From: Stenotrophomonas sepilia
Lineage (GTDB): Bacteria > Pseudomonadota > Gammaproteobacteria > Xanthomonadales > Xanthomonadaceae
DNA: 64,000 nucleotides
Reading direction: 5' to 3'
NCBI RefSeq assembly: GCF_003244875.1
Contig: NZ_LXXZ01000048.1
Span: 1-64,000, forward strand
A model generated the notes under the pieces. That model worked only from the letters and a program-made list of their open reading frames with translations, had not been told where the DNA came from and ran no database searches. The translations under genes and the position numbers were made by a program. Below are positions 48,798 to 59,800 of this stretch, one piece after another (position 1 is the first letter of the stretch; each line of letters begins with the position of its first letter).

Positions 48798-49906
48798 CTT
48801 CCCCCGCCCTGCTGCAGGTCGCCGTTGGCGGCGATCGCCCGTACTCCATTACCGTCGGCGCCGGTGCCCTGGCCGATGGCGCTGCACTGGTTTCACACGT
48901 GCGCGGCCGCCATGTGCTGCTGCTCAGCGACAGCGAAGTCGCCCCGCGCTATCTGGCGCCGGTGAAGCAGACGCTGCTCGCCGCACGCCCCGACCTGATC
49001 GTCGGCGAGCACGTGCTGGCCGCCGGCGAAGCGTCCAAGACCCTGGCCGAATTCGGCCGTGCCATCGAAGCGCTGGCCGCGCTCGGCGCCACCCGCGACG
49101 CCTGCGTGTTCGCCCTCGGCGGCGGCGTGGTCGGTGATCTCGCCGGTTTTGCCGCCGCCTGCTGGATGCGCGGCGTGGACTGCGTGCAGCTGCCGACCAC
49201 CCTGTTGGCGATGGTCGATTCGTCGGTGGGCGGCAAGACCGCGGTCGACATCCCTGCCGGCAAGAACCTGGTCGGCGCGTTCCATCCACCGCGTGCGGTG
49301 ATCGCTGATACCCGCGTGCTGGCTACCCTGCCGCCGCGCGAACTGCGCGCGGGCCTGGCCGAAGTGGTGAAGTACGGCGCGCTGGGCGATGCGGTGTTCT
49401 TCGAATGGCTGCAGCAGCATGCCGATGCGCTGCTGGCCGGCGAGGATACCACGCTGGCCGAAGCCATCGCGCGCAGCTGCCGGCACAAGGCCGCCATCGT
49501 CGAGCGCGATCCGTTCGAGAAGGGCGAGCGTGCCCTGCTCAATCTCGGCCACACCTTCGGCCATGCCATCGAGACCGAGCAGGGCTACTCGGCTCCGGGC
49601 CGCGATGCGCTGAACCATGGCGAAGCCGTGGCGGTCGGTATGGTGCTGGCGGCAAAGCTGTCCACCGACCTGGGCCTGGCCGACGACGCCGACCGCGCTC
49701 GCCTGCAGGCACTGTTGGAACGCCTCGGCCTGCCGGTGGCGATCCCGGCCGGGCTGGACCCGCAGGCCCTGCTCGGCCGCATGCGCCTGGACAAGAAGAA
49801 TGTGGCCGGCCGCCTGCGCCTGGTGCTGTGGCGCGGCATGGGCCGCGCCGAAGTGGTGCCGGACGTGGATGAGGCGGCGGTGCTGAAGGTGCTGTCAGCC
49901 AGGTAG
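48794..49906 (+). CDS. aroB: 3-dehydroquinate synthase
   Basis: A 370-aa NAD- and metal-dependent enzyme, second step of the shikimate pathway. Signatures are [39 protein letters not shown], and metal ligands in LAEVVKYG and [11 protein letters not shown]. It overlaps aroK by 4 nt, the usual aroK-aroB order. Its TAG stop (49904-49906) is the TAG of a SMAG GTAG end. Confidence 0.97.
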   Translation: MTSPALLQVAVGGDRPYSITVGAGALADGAALVSHVRGRHVLLLSDSEVAPRYLAPVKQTLLAARPDLIVGEHVLAAGEASKTLAEFGRAIEALAALGATRDACVFALGGGVVGDLAGFAAACWMRGVDCVQLPTTLLAMVDSSVGGKTAVDIPAGKNLVGAFHPPRAVIADTRVLATLPPRELRAGLAEVVKYGALGDAVFFEWLQQHADALLAGEDTTLAEAIARSCRHKAAIVERDPFEKGERALLNLGHTFGHAIETEQGYSAPGRDALNHGEAVAVGMVLAAKLSTDLGLADDADRARLQALLERLGLPVAIPAGLDPQALLGRMRLDKKNVAGRLRLVLWRGMGRAEVVPDVDEAAVLKVLSAR

Positions 49907-49966
49907 AGCCGGCCGCTGGCCGGCTTGTCCACGCATGAAGTTGCCGGCCAGCGGCCGGCACTGCCA
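49903..49966. repeat. SMAG repeat dimer after aroB
   Basis: GTAGAGCCGGCCGCTGGCCGGC and the inverse GCCGGCCAGCGGCCGGCACTGCC. The first bases GTAG contain the aroB stop codon. Confidence 0.82.
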
Positions 49967-50008
49967 CGTTGCGGCAGGGGTCACCCCTGCCCCGCTACAA
50001 TCGGCGCC

Positions 50009-50248
50009 ATGCACGTCTACCTGCAACATCCCGACGCCGGTGCGCAGGCACCGCGTTTCCTGCGCCTGAGCCTGCAGCCGGACCTGTTCGGCGGTTGGGA
50101 GCTGCTGCGCGAGAGCGACCGCGTCGGCAGCCGCTCGCAGCTGCGGCGCGAGCTGTTCCTGCAGGCCGACGACGCCCGCCACGCCTTCGAGAAGGCCCGC
50201 GATGCCGAACTGCATCGCGGCTTCCAGATCCTTTCGCACGGCGACTGA
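50009..50248 (+). CDS. WGR domain protein
   Basis: A 79-aa protein that is essentially one WGR domain ([27 protein letters not shown] in parts, then [17 protein letters not shown]). The name motif W-G-R is here degenerate as [17 protein letters not shown] domains bind nucleic acid in PARP and MolR proteins; the role of the stand-alone form is unknown. ATG at 50009. The stop is 34 nt before hemE, so probably co-transcribed. Confidence 0.75.
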   Translation: MHVYLQHPDAGAQAPRFLRLSLQPDLFGGWELLRESDRVGSRSQLRRELFLQADDARHAFEKARDAELHRGFQILSHGD

Positions 50249-50282
50249 CGCCGCTGCTCCTCCCGTCCAAGGAATGCCCATC

Positions 50283-51356
50283 GTGACCAGCCCTCTCCGC
50301 AACGATCGCCTGCTGCGCGCCCTGCGCCGCGAACCGGTGGACTGCACCCCCGTCTGGCTGATGCGCCAGGCCGGCCGCTACCTGCCGGAATACCGCGCGA
50401 CCCGGACCAAGGCCGGTAGCTTCCTGGCCATGGCCAAGACCCCGGAGATCGCCTGCGAAGTCACCCTGCAGCCGCTGCGCCGCTTCCCGCTGGACGCAGC
50501 CATCCTGTTCTCGGACATCCTCACCATTCCCGATGCGATGGGCCTGGAGCTGTACTTCGTCGAAGGCGAAGGCCCGAAGTTCCGCCACCCGGTACGTGAT
50601 GAAGCGGCCATCGCCAAGCTGGCGGTGCCGGACATGGAGCAGGACCTGGGCTACGTGATGGATGCGGTACGCCTGATCCGCCGCGAGCTGGACGGCCAGG
50701 TGCCGCTGATCGGCTTCTCCGGCAGCCCCTGGACGCTGGCCTGCTACATGGTGGAAGGCGGCGGCAGCAAGGATTTCGCACGCATCAAGGCGATGGCGCT
50801 GAACCATCCGCAGGCGCTGCACCGCCTGCTGGAGGTCACCACCGAAGCGGTGATCGCCTACCTCGGTGCGCAACGCGCGGCCGGTGCGCAGGCGCTGCAG
50901 GTGTTCGACACCTGGGGTGGCGTGCTGTCCCCGGCGATGTACCGCGAGTTCTCGCTGCGTTACCTGCAGCGGATTGCACAGGGCCTGGATCGCGGCGAAG
51001 GCAGCGAGCGCACGCCGCTGATCCTGTTCGGCAAGGGTACCGGCCTGCACCTGGAAGCACTGTCGCAGACAGGCGCCGATGCACTTGGCCTGGACTGGAC
51101 GCTGGACCTGGACGAAGCAATGCGCCGCACCGGTGGTCGCGTCGCCCTGCAGGGCAACCTCGACCCGACCACGCTGTACGCCTCGCCGGATGCGATCGCC
51201 ACGGCCGCAGCGCGCGTGCTCGACATCTATGCCGCCGGCAACGGCGGCTCGCGCGAAGGCCATGTGTTCAACCTCGGCCACGGCATGTCGCCGGACATGG
51301 ACCCGGCGCACGTGCAGGTCCTGGTCGACGCGGTGCACGCGCACAGCCAACGCTGA
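50283..51356 (+). CDS. hemE: Uroporphyrinogen decarboxylase
   Basis: A 357-aa haem biosynthesis enzyme turning uroporphyrinogen III into coproporphyrinogen III. Signatures are [37 protein letters not shown] and [12 protein letters not shown] at 50283 chosen: AAGGA lies 9 nt before it and the start then aligns with the family ([13 protein letters not shown]). The ATG at 50274 abuts the same AAGGA too closely. Confidence 0.97.
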   Translation: MTSPLRNDRLLRALRREPVDCTPVWLMRQAGRYLPEYRATRTKAGSFLAMAKTPEIACEVTLQPLRRFPLDAAILFSDILTIPDAMGLELYFVEGEGPKFRHPVRDEAAIAKLAVPDMEQDLGYVMDAVRLIRRELDGQVPLIGFSGSPWTLACYMVEGGGSKDFARIKAMALNHPQALHRLLEVTTEAVIAYLGAQRAAGAQALQVFDTWGGVLSPAMYREFSLRYLQRIAQGLDRGEGSERTPLILFGKGTGLHLEALSQTGADALGLDWTLDLDEAMRRTGGRVALQGNLDPTTLYASPDAIATAAARVLDIYAAGNGGSREGHVFNLGHGMSPDMDPAHVQVLVDAVHAHSQR

Positions 51357-51448
51357 GCATTCCGCATGCCATCACGGCGCGATGTTGATCGCGCCGTGAC
51401 CCGCAGTGCGCGATCATGGCCGCCCCCACGTTGCACCGGCCGCACCCC

Positions 51449-52858
51449 ATGTCCACATCGCCATCGACCTACAACCGCCAGCGTCCCCTGCTGTGGCTGG
51501 TGTCCCTGGCGATTTTCATGCAGATGCTGGACTCGACCATCGTCAACACGGCGTTGCCGGCGATGGCGGCCAGCCTGGGCGAGAGCCCGCTGCAGATGCA
51601 GTCGGTGGTGTTCAGCTATGCGCTGGCGGTCGCCACGTTCATTCCCGCCTCGGGCTGGATCGCCGACCGCTATGGCACCCGGCGCACCTTCCTGGTGGCG
51701 ATCATTCTGTTCACCCTCGGCTCGCTGGCCTGCGCGTTGGCCCAGCACCTGCACCAGCTGGTTGGCGCGCGCGTGCTGCAGGGCATCGGCGGTGCGATGC
51801 TGCTGCCGGTCGGCCGGCTGGCGGTGATGCGCTCGGTGCCGCGCGAGGATTTCCTGCGCGCGATGAGCTTCATCGCCATCCCCGCGCTGGTCGGCCCGCT
51901 GATCGGCCCGACGCTGGGCGGCTGGCTGGTCGAGATCGCCTCATGGCACTGGGTGTTCCTGATCAACCTGCCGATCGGCGTGATCGGTTTCATCGCCGCG
52001 ATGAAGATCATGCCCGACCACTACGCCAGCCATCGCACCCGTTTCGACCTGCGCGGCTACATCATGCTGGCCTTTGCGATGGTGGTGCTGTCGCTGGCAT
52101 TGGACGGCATCTCCGGACTCGGCACCCCGCACGCGCTGGTGATGCTGATGACGGTCGCGGGCCTGGCTGCGCTGGTGGGCTACTGGCTGCATGCAGCCAA
52201 TTCCACCGCGCCCTTGTTCTCGCTGGCCCTGTTCCGCGTACCCAGCTACCGCATCGGAATCCTCGGCAACCTGTTCTCGCGCATCGGCAGCAGCGCCATG
52301 CCGATGCTGATCCCGCTGCTGCTGCAGGTCGGCCTCGGTCTGGGCCCGATGAACGCCGGCCTGATGATGGTACCGGTGGCGGCCGCCGGCATGGTCTCAA
52401 AGAAACTGGCAGTGAAGCTGGTCGAACGTTACGGCTACCGCCGCGTGCTGATGACCAACACCGTGCTGGTGGGGCTGGCAATGGCCAGCTTCATCCTGAT
52501 GACACCCGGCCAGCACCTGGCCTGGCGCCTGGTGCAGCTTGCATTCTTCGGCGCGGTCAATTCACTGCAGTTCACCGTGATGAACACCGTGACGCTGCGC
52601 GACCTTGACCGCGAATTCGCCAGTTCCGGCAACAGCCTGCTGTCGATGGTGATGATGCTGGCCGCCGGTTTCGGCGCCGCGGCGGCCGGCAGCCTGCTGG
52701 CCGCGTTCGGCAATCACCTGGACAGCAACAGCGCGACCGCCGCGCTGCATGCCACATTCCTGTGCGTGGGCGCCATCACCCTGACCTCGACGATGATCTT
52801 CTGGCAGCTGCCTGACACCAAGCCCGAACCGCGGCAGGTCGAGCACGTCGCGGAGTGA
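51449..52858 (+). CDS. DHA2 family MFS multidrug transporter (MdtD-like)
   Basis: A 469-aa inner-membrane proton/drug antiporter with about 14 transmembrane segments. It starts MSTSPSTYNRQRPLLW. TM1 has the DHA2 motif LDSTIVNTALPAMA, motif A is SGWIADRYGTRRTF, and motif C lies in the IPALVGPLIGPTLGGWLVE stretch (in part). Most similar in pattern to MdtD-type proteins. No regulator or membrane-fusion partner is adjacent. It starts 92 nt behind hemE. Confidence 0.88.
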   Translation: MSTSPSTYNRQRPLLWLVSLAIFMQMLDSTIVNTALPAMAASLGESPLQMQSVVFSYALAVATFIPASGWIADRYGTRRTFLVAIILFTLGSLACALAQHLHQLVGARVLQGIGGAMLLPVGRLAVMRSVPREDFLRAMSFIAIPALVGPLIGPTLGGWLVEIASWHWVFLINLPIGVIGFIAAMKIMPDHYASHRTRFDLRGYIMLAFAMVVLSLALDGISGLGTPHALVMLMTVAGLAALVGYWLHAANSTAPLFSLALFRVPSYRIGILGNLFSRIGSSAMPMLIPLLLQVGLGLGPMNAGLMMVPVAAAGMVSKKLAVKLVERYGYRRVLMTNTVLVGLAMASFILMTPGQHLAWRLVQLAFFGAVNSLQFTVMNTVTLRDLDREFASSGNSLLSMVMMLAAGFGAAAAGSLLAAFGNHLDSNSATAALHATFLCVGAITLTSTMIFWQLPDTKPEPRQVEHVAE

Positions 52859-53194
52859 GGGTGGTTCGGCAGGGCCTGCGGCCCTGCACCCGCGGTAGTG
52901 CCGGCTGCTGGCCGGCAACAGCAACAGCCAAAGCGGCATTCCGTGGGTTGGCGGGGCGGTGTCGCAGTGCGGGGACGCCGCAAGTACGTCCCTGTAGGCT
53001 TGGCAGCCGCATCCATGCGGCTGACACCCCGCACTGCGACACCGCCCCACCTCTGACGGATTCCGGCGGCTCTTGGTAGGTGTCGACCTTGGTCGACACA
53101 TCTGTCAGATATCGAAATCGATCTGACCCCACGCCATTTCAACAGCTCGCAGAATTCTGTCGAAGGCGGGGTGGGTCCACAGGCCCTGCAGAAC
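52859..53194. repeat. Composite palindromic intergenic element, copy B
   Basis: Gene-free 336 nt. A partial SMAG unit (GTAGTGCCGGCTGCTGGCC, about 52895-52917) is followed by a 22-bp perfect stem (52953-52974 with 53027-53048) around a 52-nt loop with inner hairpin 53004-53023. The 20-bp palindrome GTGTCGACC-TT-GGTCGACAC is at 53080-53099, a short GTCAGAT/ATCTGAC hairpin at 53104-53127, and the conserved tail TGTCGAAGGCGGGGTGGG at 53158-53175. This is the same module order as the window's left end, in reverse orientation. Confidence 0.82.
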
Positions 53195-56100
53195 CTACCT
53201 ACCCGTGACCCTGGCGATCGCTTCCACCAACAGCTCACCAGTCACCGGCTTGCGCAGGAAGCCGCCGATGCCGGCTGCTTCCACCTGCTGCTGCAGGTCC
53301 GGATCGATGCGTGCGGTCACCGCCAGCAACGGCAGCATGTAGCCCTGGTTGCGCAGGTGCTGGGCCAGTTCGAAACCGCTCAGGCCCGGCAGGTCCAGAT
53401 CCAGCAGGCCGACGTCGAAATCGCCGGCACTGACCTCGCGCAGCGCCGCCAGCGCATGGCCGGCATGCACCACCTCGTGGCCGCGTGCGCTCAACAGGCC
53501 ACGCACCACGTCGGCCACGGTGGCATCGTCCTCGACCAGCAGCACCCGCAGCGGCGGCATGTTCGCCGCTTCGTCGCGGTTCGCCTCGGCCGATGCCTCG
53601 ACATCGCAGTTCACCACCAGCGGCAACGGCAAGGTCACGCCGAAACAGGTGCCCCGGCCCAGCTGGCTCTCCACCTGGATCCGCCCCTGCATCGCATGCG
53701 CCAGCTCGCGGCAGATCGCCAGGCCGAGGCCACTGCCACCGTACTGCGCGGCGGTACGGGCACCATCGGCCTGCTCGAAGCGACGGAACAGGCGCTGCTG
53801 CTGTTCCTGGCTGATGCCTGGGCCGGTATCGCGCACCTCGAAGTGCAGCGCGCGCAGCTCGCCATCGCAACGTGCGTGCAGGGTGATAGTGCCGCGGCTG
53901 GTGAATTTCACTGCGTTCGACAGCAGGTTGAGCAGGATCTGCCGCACGCGCATGGCATCACCGGTCGCCTGCAGGCCCGGCGGCAGCTGATTGTCGAGGA
54001 CGAAGCGCAGGCCCTTCTGTGCAGCCAGCGGGCCCATCAGCGCCGCCAGATCCTGCAACAGGCCATTCAACGCAAACGACTGCGACTGCAGTTCCAGGCG
54101 CCCGGACTCGATTCGCGCCAGGTCCAGCGCATCGTTGACCAGGTGCAGCAGGTGCTCGCCCGCATGCCGGATCGACTGCGTGTAGCCACGCTGCTGCGGG
54201 TCCAGTGGCGAGGCCAGCAGCAGCTCGCTCATGCCCAGCACGCCGGTCATCGGCGTGCGGATCTCATGGCCAAGGTTGGCCAGGAAGCGGGTCTTGGCCG
54301 CCGAGGCCTGCTCGGCAAGCTCCTGCTTGTGCAGCGCCAGCTGGTAGGCATGGCGCCGCTGCAGGCGGCGTCGGTACAACCAGGCGAACCAGCTGGTCAG
54401 CAGCAACCCGACCGACGCCAGCACCAGCAGGCCGGACAGGCTGCGCCACCACGGCGGCTGCACGCGGAATTCCAGGCTCTGCACCCGCGACCACACATGG
54501 TCGGCCGAGCGTGCCTGCACTTCCAGCCGGTAGCTGCCCGGCGCCAGGCGCGAGAACAGGCGCTCGCCGGCCGGGCCGACTTCGACCCAATCGGGGTCGT
54601 AGCCGGCCAGGCGGTAGCGGTACGTATTGGACGCCGAGTCGGCGAAGGACAGCAATCGCGCGACGATGCGCAGGTCGCGGTCGCCATCGGCGATCTGCAA
54701 CGGCGCATCGTGGGTCATGTCCAGCACCTGCTCGTTGCGGCGCACTTCCACCCGCTCGATCACCAGCGGGGCGCGACGGACCGAAGGCCGTACCTGCTCC
54801 GGGTCGAACACCACCGCGCCCGCTGCCGTTCCGGCCACCAGGTGGCCATCGGCCGCTGCGATCAAGGTGTGCTCGCGGAATTCCTGGCTGGGCAGCCCAT
54901 CATGCACGCCGTACAGGCGCACGCTCTGCCCATCGGCACTGACGCGTACCAGGCCGCGTGCGCTGGTCGCCCAAGCCACGCCCTGCGCATCCACCACCAG
55001 GCCGGAGGCGGAGATCGCCGGATAGCCCTGTTCGGCACCGACCACCGCCTGCCGTTCCAGGCGTCCCTGGCTCCAGCGGTAACGGGACAGGCGACCATCC
55101 TCGGACAACCAGACCTGGCCGTCACGGCCCACATGCAACGCATGGATCGCCGTTGCCGGCGCACCCGGCACCGGCTGGAAGCGCTCGCTTTCCGGCAGCC
55201 ACTGCAGCAGGCCACGGCTGCTGGCCAGCCAGATGTGGTCCTGCGGCCCGCATTCCACATCAAGGTTGAGCTGGCCCTGCTGCAGGCCGCGCTGGCCATT
55301 GTCCAGCTGGCGCCGCACGTGGCCGTCGAGGTCGCGCTGCTGCAGGCCTGCGGGCAGCATCAACCAGAGGCTGTCGCCGTCGCAGGTCATCATCGCTTCG
55401 ACGACCCCTTCCATCGCCGCATCTGCACCGGCATCACGGCCCCAACGACGCAGTTCGCGCCGCTGCGGGTCGTAGCGCACCAGCGCATCGGTTGATCCAA
55501 TCCAGACCTGCCCACGCCGGTCCTCACGCACCGAGGTCAACCAGTGCATGCCGTTGACCCAGGTGCGATGCTGCTCGATCCTGCCGGTCTTCGGATCGAA
55601 GCGGTCCAGCGCGCCATGGCTGCCCACCGTCCAGACGCCGCCGTTGCTGGAGGGGCTGGTACCCAGCACGAGCGCATTGCGCAGCGAGCTGGGGTCGTCC
55701 TCCAGGCGCGACAGCACCGAGAACTGCCACCAGCGTGGCAGCAGGTGCCACAGCCCGGCATTGGTGCTGGCCAACCAGATGCCACCTTCGCGGTCCTCGT
55801 AGGCACCGGTCCAGTTCGGCCGTACCGGACCGCGCGCGATCACGCTGTACAGCGGCACGGTCTGGTACTGGCCATCGACCGCACGCCCCAGCCCGGTGCG
55901 TGTATCCAGCCAGTGCCCGCCCTGCTCGTCGCGCAGCATCATGCCCAGCACCTGCTCGCCCGGCGGCAGCTTCCACGGGGGGGCTTCGAAGCGGCCATCC
56001 GGGCGGCGCACGGTGGCGCCGGCCATCGTGCTGATCCACAGGCTGCCATCCGGTTCGGCGGTCAGCCCGTTGATCAGCAGGCTGGGGATGATGTCCGTAC

Positions 56101-56737
56101 CGACACGCTCGAAGTCGGTCCCGGTCCAGCGCGCCACGCCATGCTTGGTGCCGATCCACAGGCTGCCATCGGCCAGCGTGGCCAGGTAGGGCACCGACGA
56201 CGAAGGCAGGCTGCGCGGATTGTTCGGCTCGGGCAGGAAGCGCTGCAGGCGATCCTGGCTGTCCAGGCGGTACAGGCCGCCTTCGTGGGTACCGAACCAG
56301 ATCGAGCCATCAGGCGTGCTGGCCAGGCTCCAGACCGTGTTGGTACCCATCAACGGCTGGCTGCTGCGGTCGTAGAAGTGCAGCTGGCGGCGGTCGGCCG
56401 ACATGCGCACCAGGCCGGCGTTCTCGGTGCCTATCCACAACTGGTTGCGGGCATCGACCAGCACCGTCCAGATGCGGTTGTCACGCAGTCCATCCTCGGA
56501 ACGCCACACGCGGTAGGTGCGGCCGTCATAGCGGGCCAGGCCATCGTTGGTGGCGATCCACAGGTAGCCGTAACGGTCCTCGGCCATGCGGTTGACGGTA
56601 TTGGACGGCAGGCCATCGAACACCGTCACCTGCCGCGGGCTCGGAGGCACCGGCTGTGCCGCAGCGGGCAACGCGCAGCACAGGAGGACCAGCAGCAGCA
56701 TCGCCGCCCGCAGATACACCACCGATTGCCTCCTCAC
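53195..56737 (-). CDS. Hybrid histidine kinase with beta-propeller sensor (downstream paralogue)
   Basis: A 1180-aa membrane hybrid two-component kinase. Signal sequence or TM about 8-28; periplasmic Reg_prop propeller repeats (about 35-690, recurring YLWIATNDGLARYDG-like units such as LWIGTENAGLVR and IWFGTHEGGLYRL); Y_Y_Y domain (about 695-765); TM about 770-795; HisKA with phospho-His about 824 (LGHEIRTPMTG); HATPase ([20 protein letters not shown]); C-terminal receiver with Asp about 1112 (LLDLDLPG). No DNA-binding or HPt domain. The GTG start at 56737 has AGGACC upstream. It lies 81 nt behind its paralogue; ligand and partner unknown. Confidence 0.92.
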   Translation of the reverse strand: MRRQSVVYLRAAMLLLVLLCCALPAAAQPVPPSPRQVTVFDGLPSNTVNRMAEDRYGYLWIATNDGLARYDGRTYRVWRSEDGLRDNRIWTVLVDARNQLWIGTENAGLVRMSADRRQLHFYDRSSQPLMGTNTVWSLASTPDGSIWFGTHEGGLYRLDSQDRLQRFLPEPNNPRSLPSSSVPYLATLADGSLWIGTKHGVARWTGTDFERVGTDIIPSLLINGLTAEPDGSLWISTMAGATVRRPDGRFEAPPWKLPPGEQVLGMMLRDEQGGHWLDTRTGLGRAVDGQYQTVPLYSVIARGPVRPNWTGAYEDREGGIWLASTNAGLWHLLPRWWQFSVLSRLEDDPSSLRNALVLGTSPSSNGGVWTVGSHGALDRFDPKTGRIEQHRTWVNGMHWLTSVREDRRGQVWIGSTDALVRYDPQRRELRRWGRDAGADAAMEGVVEAMMTCDGDSLWLMLPAGLQQRDLDGHVRRQLDNGQRGLQQGQLNLDVECGPQDHIWLASSRGLLQWLPESERFQPVPGAPATAIHALHVGRDGQVWLSEDGRLSRYRWSQGRLERQAVVGAEQGYPAISASGLVVDAQGVAWATSARGLVRVSADGQSVRLYGVHDGLPSQEFREHTLIAAADGHLVAGTAAGAVVFDPEQVRPSVRRAPLVIERVEVRRNEQVLDMTHDAPLQIADGDRDLRIVARLLSFADSASNTYRYRLAGYDPDWVEVGPAGERLFSRLAPGSYRLEVQARSADHVWSRVQSLEFRVQPPWWRSLSGLLVLASVGLLLTSWFAWLYRRRLQRRHAYQLALHKQELAEQASAAKTRFLANLGHEIRTPMTGVLGMSELLLASPLDPQQRGYTQSIRHAGEHLLHLVNDALDLARIESGRLELQSQSFALNGLLQDLAALMGPLAAQKGLRFVLDNQLPPGLQATGDAMRVRQILLNLLSNAVKFTSRGTITLHARCDGELRALHFEVRDTGPGISQEQQQRLFRRFEQADGARTAAQYGGSGLGLAICRELAHAMQGRIQVESQLGRGTCFGVTLPLPLVVNCDVEASAEANRDEAANMPPLRVLLVEDDATVADVVRGLLSARGHEVVHAGHALAALREVSAGDFDVGLLDLDLPGLSGFELAQHLRNQGYMLPLLAVTARIDPDLQQQVEAAGIGGFLRKPVTGELLVEAIARVTGR

Positions 56738-56818
56738 GCTGGTCCTGATGATTCCCGCGCAGCGGGCGTCGGCATGGTAAACCGAAAGTCGCGCCGTTCA
56801 CGCCCGGCGTCGGCGTCG

Positions 56819-59800
56819 TCACGCGGTCGCCTGTCGTTTCGCACGCGCCTGGGCGATGGCCGTCACCAGCAGGTCGCCGGTCACCGGCTTGCGCAGGAAG
56901 CCATCGAAGCCTGCGGCCAGCACCTGGGTTTCGGCATAGGCATCGGAACGGGCGGTCACCGCCACCAGCGGCAGTTCATAGCCCATGGTGCGCAGCTGGC
57001 GGGCGATGGCCGTACCATCCAGCGCGGGCAGATCGAGATCGAGCAGGCCGACGTCGAAACCATCGGTGGCGATCTCCGACAGCGCGCCCAGGCCATGCAG
57101 CACGTGGACCACCTCATGCCCGCGCACGCGCAGCAGGCCGGCGATGACCTCGGCCACCGTGGCATCGTCCTCGACCAGCAGGATGCGCAGCGGCGGCAGT
57201 TCCGGCAGGGCCGCCACGTCGCCCGCACTGTTGGCGGCCTGGCGCGTCCAGGGCAGGGGCAGGCGCACGCGGAACCGCGCGCCCTTGCCAGGCTGGCTGT
57301 CCACTTCGATGCGCCCCCCCATCGCCACCGCCAGTTCCTGGCAGATCGCCAACCCCAGGCCACTGCCGCCGTAGCGCGACGCGGTACGCGGGCCGTCGGC
57401 CTGTTCGAAACGATGGAACAGGCGCTGCTGCTGCTCGGCGTTGATGCCCGGGCCGCTGTCATGGACTTCGAAACACAGGCCGCCCTTTTCTTCCAGGCGT
57501 ACGGCCAGGCCGACGTGGCCGCGCTCGGTGAATTTGATCGCGTTGCCGAGCAGGTTCAGCAGGATCTGGCGCACGCGCATCTCGTCGCCACTGACACTGA
57601 TCGGCCCGGGCGGGTCTTCGCCGCGCTGGAACACCAGCTGGCGTTGCTGCGCCATCGGCTGCATCAGGCCCTGCACCTGGTCCAGCAGCTCCCCCAGATC
57701 GAACGGGCGCAGGTCCAGCTCCAGCCGCCCGGCTTCGATCCGGGCCAGGTCCAGGGCATCGTTGACCAGCCGCAGCAGATGGCTGCCGGCCTGCTGGATG
57801 GACCCGGCGTAGCCGCGCTGCACCGGATCCAGCGGGGTCGCCAGCAGCAGTTCGCTCATGCCCAGCACGCCGGTCATCGGCGTGCGGACTTCGTGGCCCA
57901 GCGTGGCCAGGAAACGGCTCTTGGCCTGCGAGGCCTGCTCGGCCAGCTGCTGCTTGTGCACCGTCAGCTGCCATTGCTGGCGGCGGCGCAACCGCGCGCG
58001 GATCGACCAGACCAGAACCACCAGCAGCAACGACCCCAGCAGGATGTAGCCGAATATCGCCATGCCGCTGCGCCACCACGGCGGCAGCACCTTCACCTGC
58101 AACTGCTGCGAAGGCGTCCACGTGCCCCGGGCAGTCGCAGCCTGCACCTCGATGACATAGCGGCCGGTCGGCAGCCGCGACAGGGTGCGCTGGCCATCGC
58201 CCCCCTGCTCCACCCAGTCCTGGTCGTAACCCTGCACGCGGAAGCGGTACCGGTTGCCCTGCGGGCTGGCATAGGACAGCAGCCGCGCATCGATCTGCAG
58301 ATCGCGGTCGTCCGGTCCCAGCAGCAGGGTGCCAGTAAGCGGCAACGGTTGCCAGCCGCGTGCGTCGTCGCGCCGCACACGCACTTCGGCGATCACCAGC
58401 GATGAAGGCGGCAGCACGGTGTCGTCGGCATTCACATCAAAGGCGACCAGGCCGGTCTGGGTAACCGCCAACACGCGGCCATCGGCATTCACCGCAGGTG
58501 GCCGACCGGTGAACTCGGCATCGGACAGGCCATCGCGTTCGTTGAACTGTTGCAGGCGCCGCGTCTTCGGGTCCCACCGCAGCAGGCCGCGCGGCGTCGT
58601 GGCCCAGAGCTGGCCATTGTCGGCCAGCGCCAGCCCCCCCATGGTCACCGGCGGCACGCCCGCACTGCCGTCGATGCGCTGGATCAGGCGCAGGCTCATG
58701 CCATCCCACTGGTAGCGCTCGAAGGCGCCTTGGCGCGCCAGCCACAACTGCTGCGGATCGATCCATACCAGATCGTAGATCGGGCCGCGCGACACGCCGG
58801 GCACTGCCTCGAAGCGTCCGGCCTGCTCACGCCAGATGCCCGTGTCGCCCATCACCCAGGGCCGGCCTTGGGCGTCGAAGCGAATCTGCTCGATCGGCGC
58901 ATCGGCCGTCCCGCGGAAATGTTCCAGCGGATGACTGTGCAGCAGCCGGCCCTCTGCATCGCGCTGCTGCAGGTCCAGGCCCATCACCGACACCCACACC
59001 GTGCCATCAGGGGCCTGCCGCATCAGGTCGATGCGCTGGCGCAGGTCGGCACTGCCATCGATCCGCAGGTCACGCAATGCGCCGGTGGCCGGATCGTAGA
59101 CGGTGATGCGGCCGCCGCGTCCCAGCCACAGGCGACCATCCGGGCGCGGCAGCACCGACCACACCACGCCGTTGCCGAGCTGCCGGTCGCTGGCCAGCAG
59201 ACGCAGGGTGCCCTGCGCATCGAGCTGGTACACCCCTCGCGCCGAGCCGACGTAGTAGTTCTTCCCATCGCTGGCCGCGCTCAACAGGTACTGGCTGTCC
59301 AGGGGCTTGCCGTCGAGCTGGTTCCAGATCGAGAAGCGCCGCCAGTCCGGTGGCAGATAGGCCAGGCCCTGGGTCAGCAACGCCACCCACAGTCCGCCCT
59401 CGTGGTCCTGCAGCAGGTCAAGCACACCGCTGTGCGCGGTCAGGAAGCCGCTGCCGCGGTCCCCCTCCAGGCGGCGCAACGCCGCCGCATCCCCTCGCAA
59501 CAGGCCATCGGAGGTACCCGCCCAGTAGCCCCCCTGGCGATCGGCCAGGACCAGGGCCGACCGCAGCTGGGCACTGTCGGCCCATCGCGGGCGACTGACC
59601 CGGTCCTGCCCATCGATGCGGTAGAGGCCATCGTTCTGGCTGCCTACCCAGATCGAACCGTCTGCATCACGGCTCAACCGGAGCACGCTCAGCCTACCCA
59701 GTTCCCGCGCGGCCACCGGCTCGAAGCCGCTGCCGTTCCAACGCGCCACACCGGCTTCGGTGCCGACCCACAGGCGGCCCCGCGCGTCGACCAGGCTGGT

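Noticed and set aside
49925-50008. Upstream extension of the WGR gene
   Set aside because: The added residues translate the SMAG repeat; ATG 50009 begins the conserved domain.
55544-58405. 953-codon plus-strand frame opposite the two hybrid kinases
   Set aside because: It spans the gap between two real minus-strand genes and has no family features.
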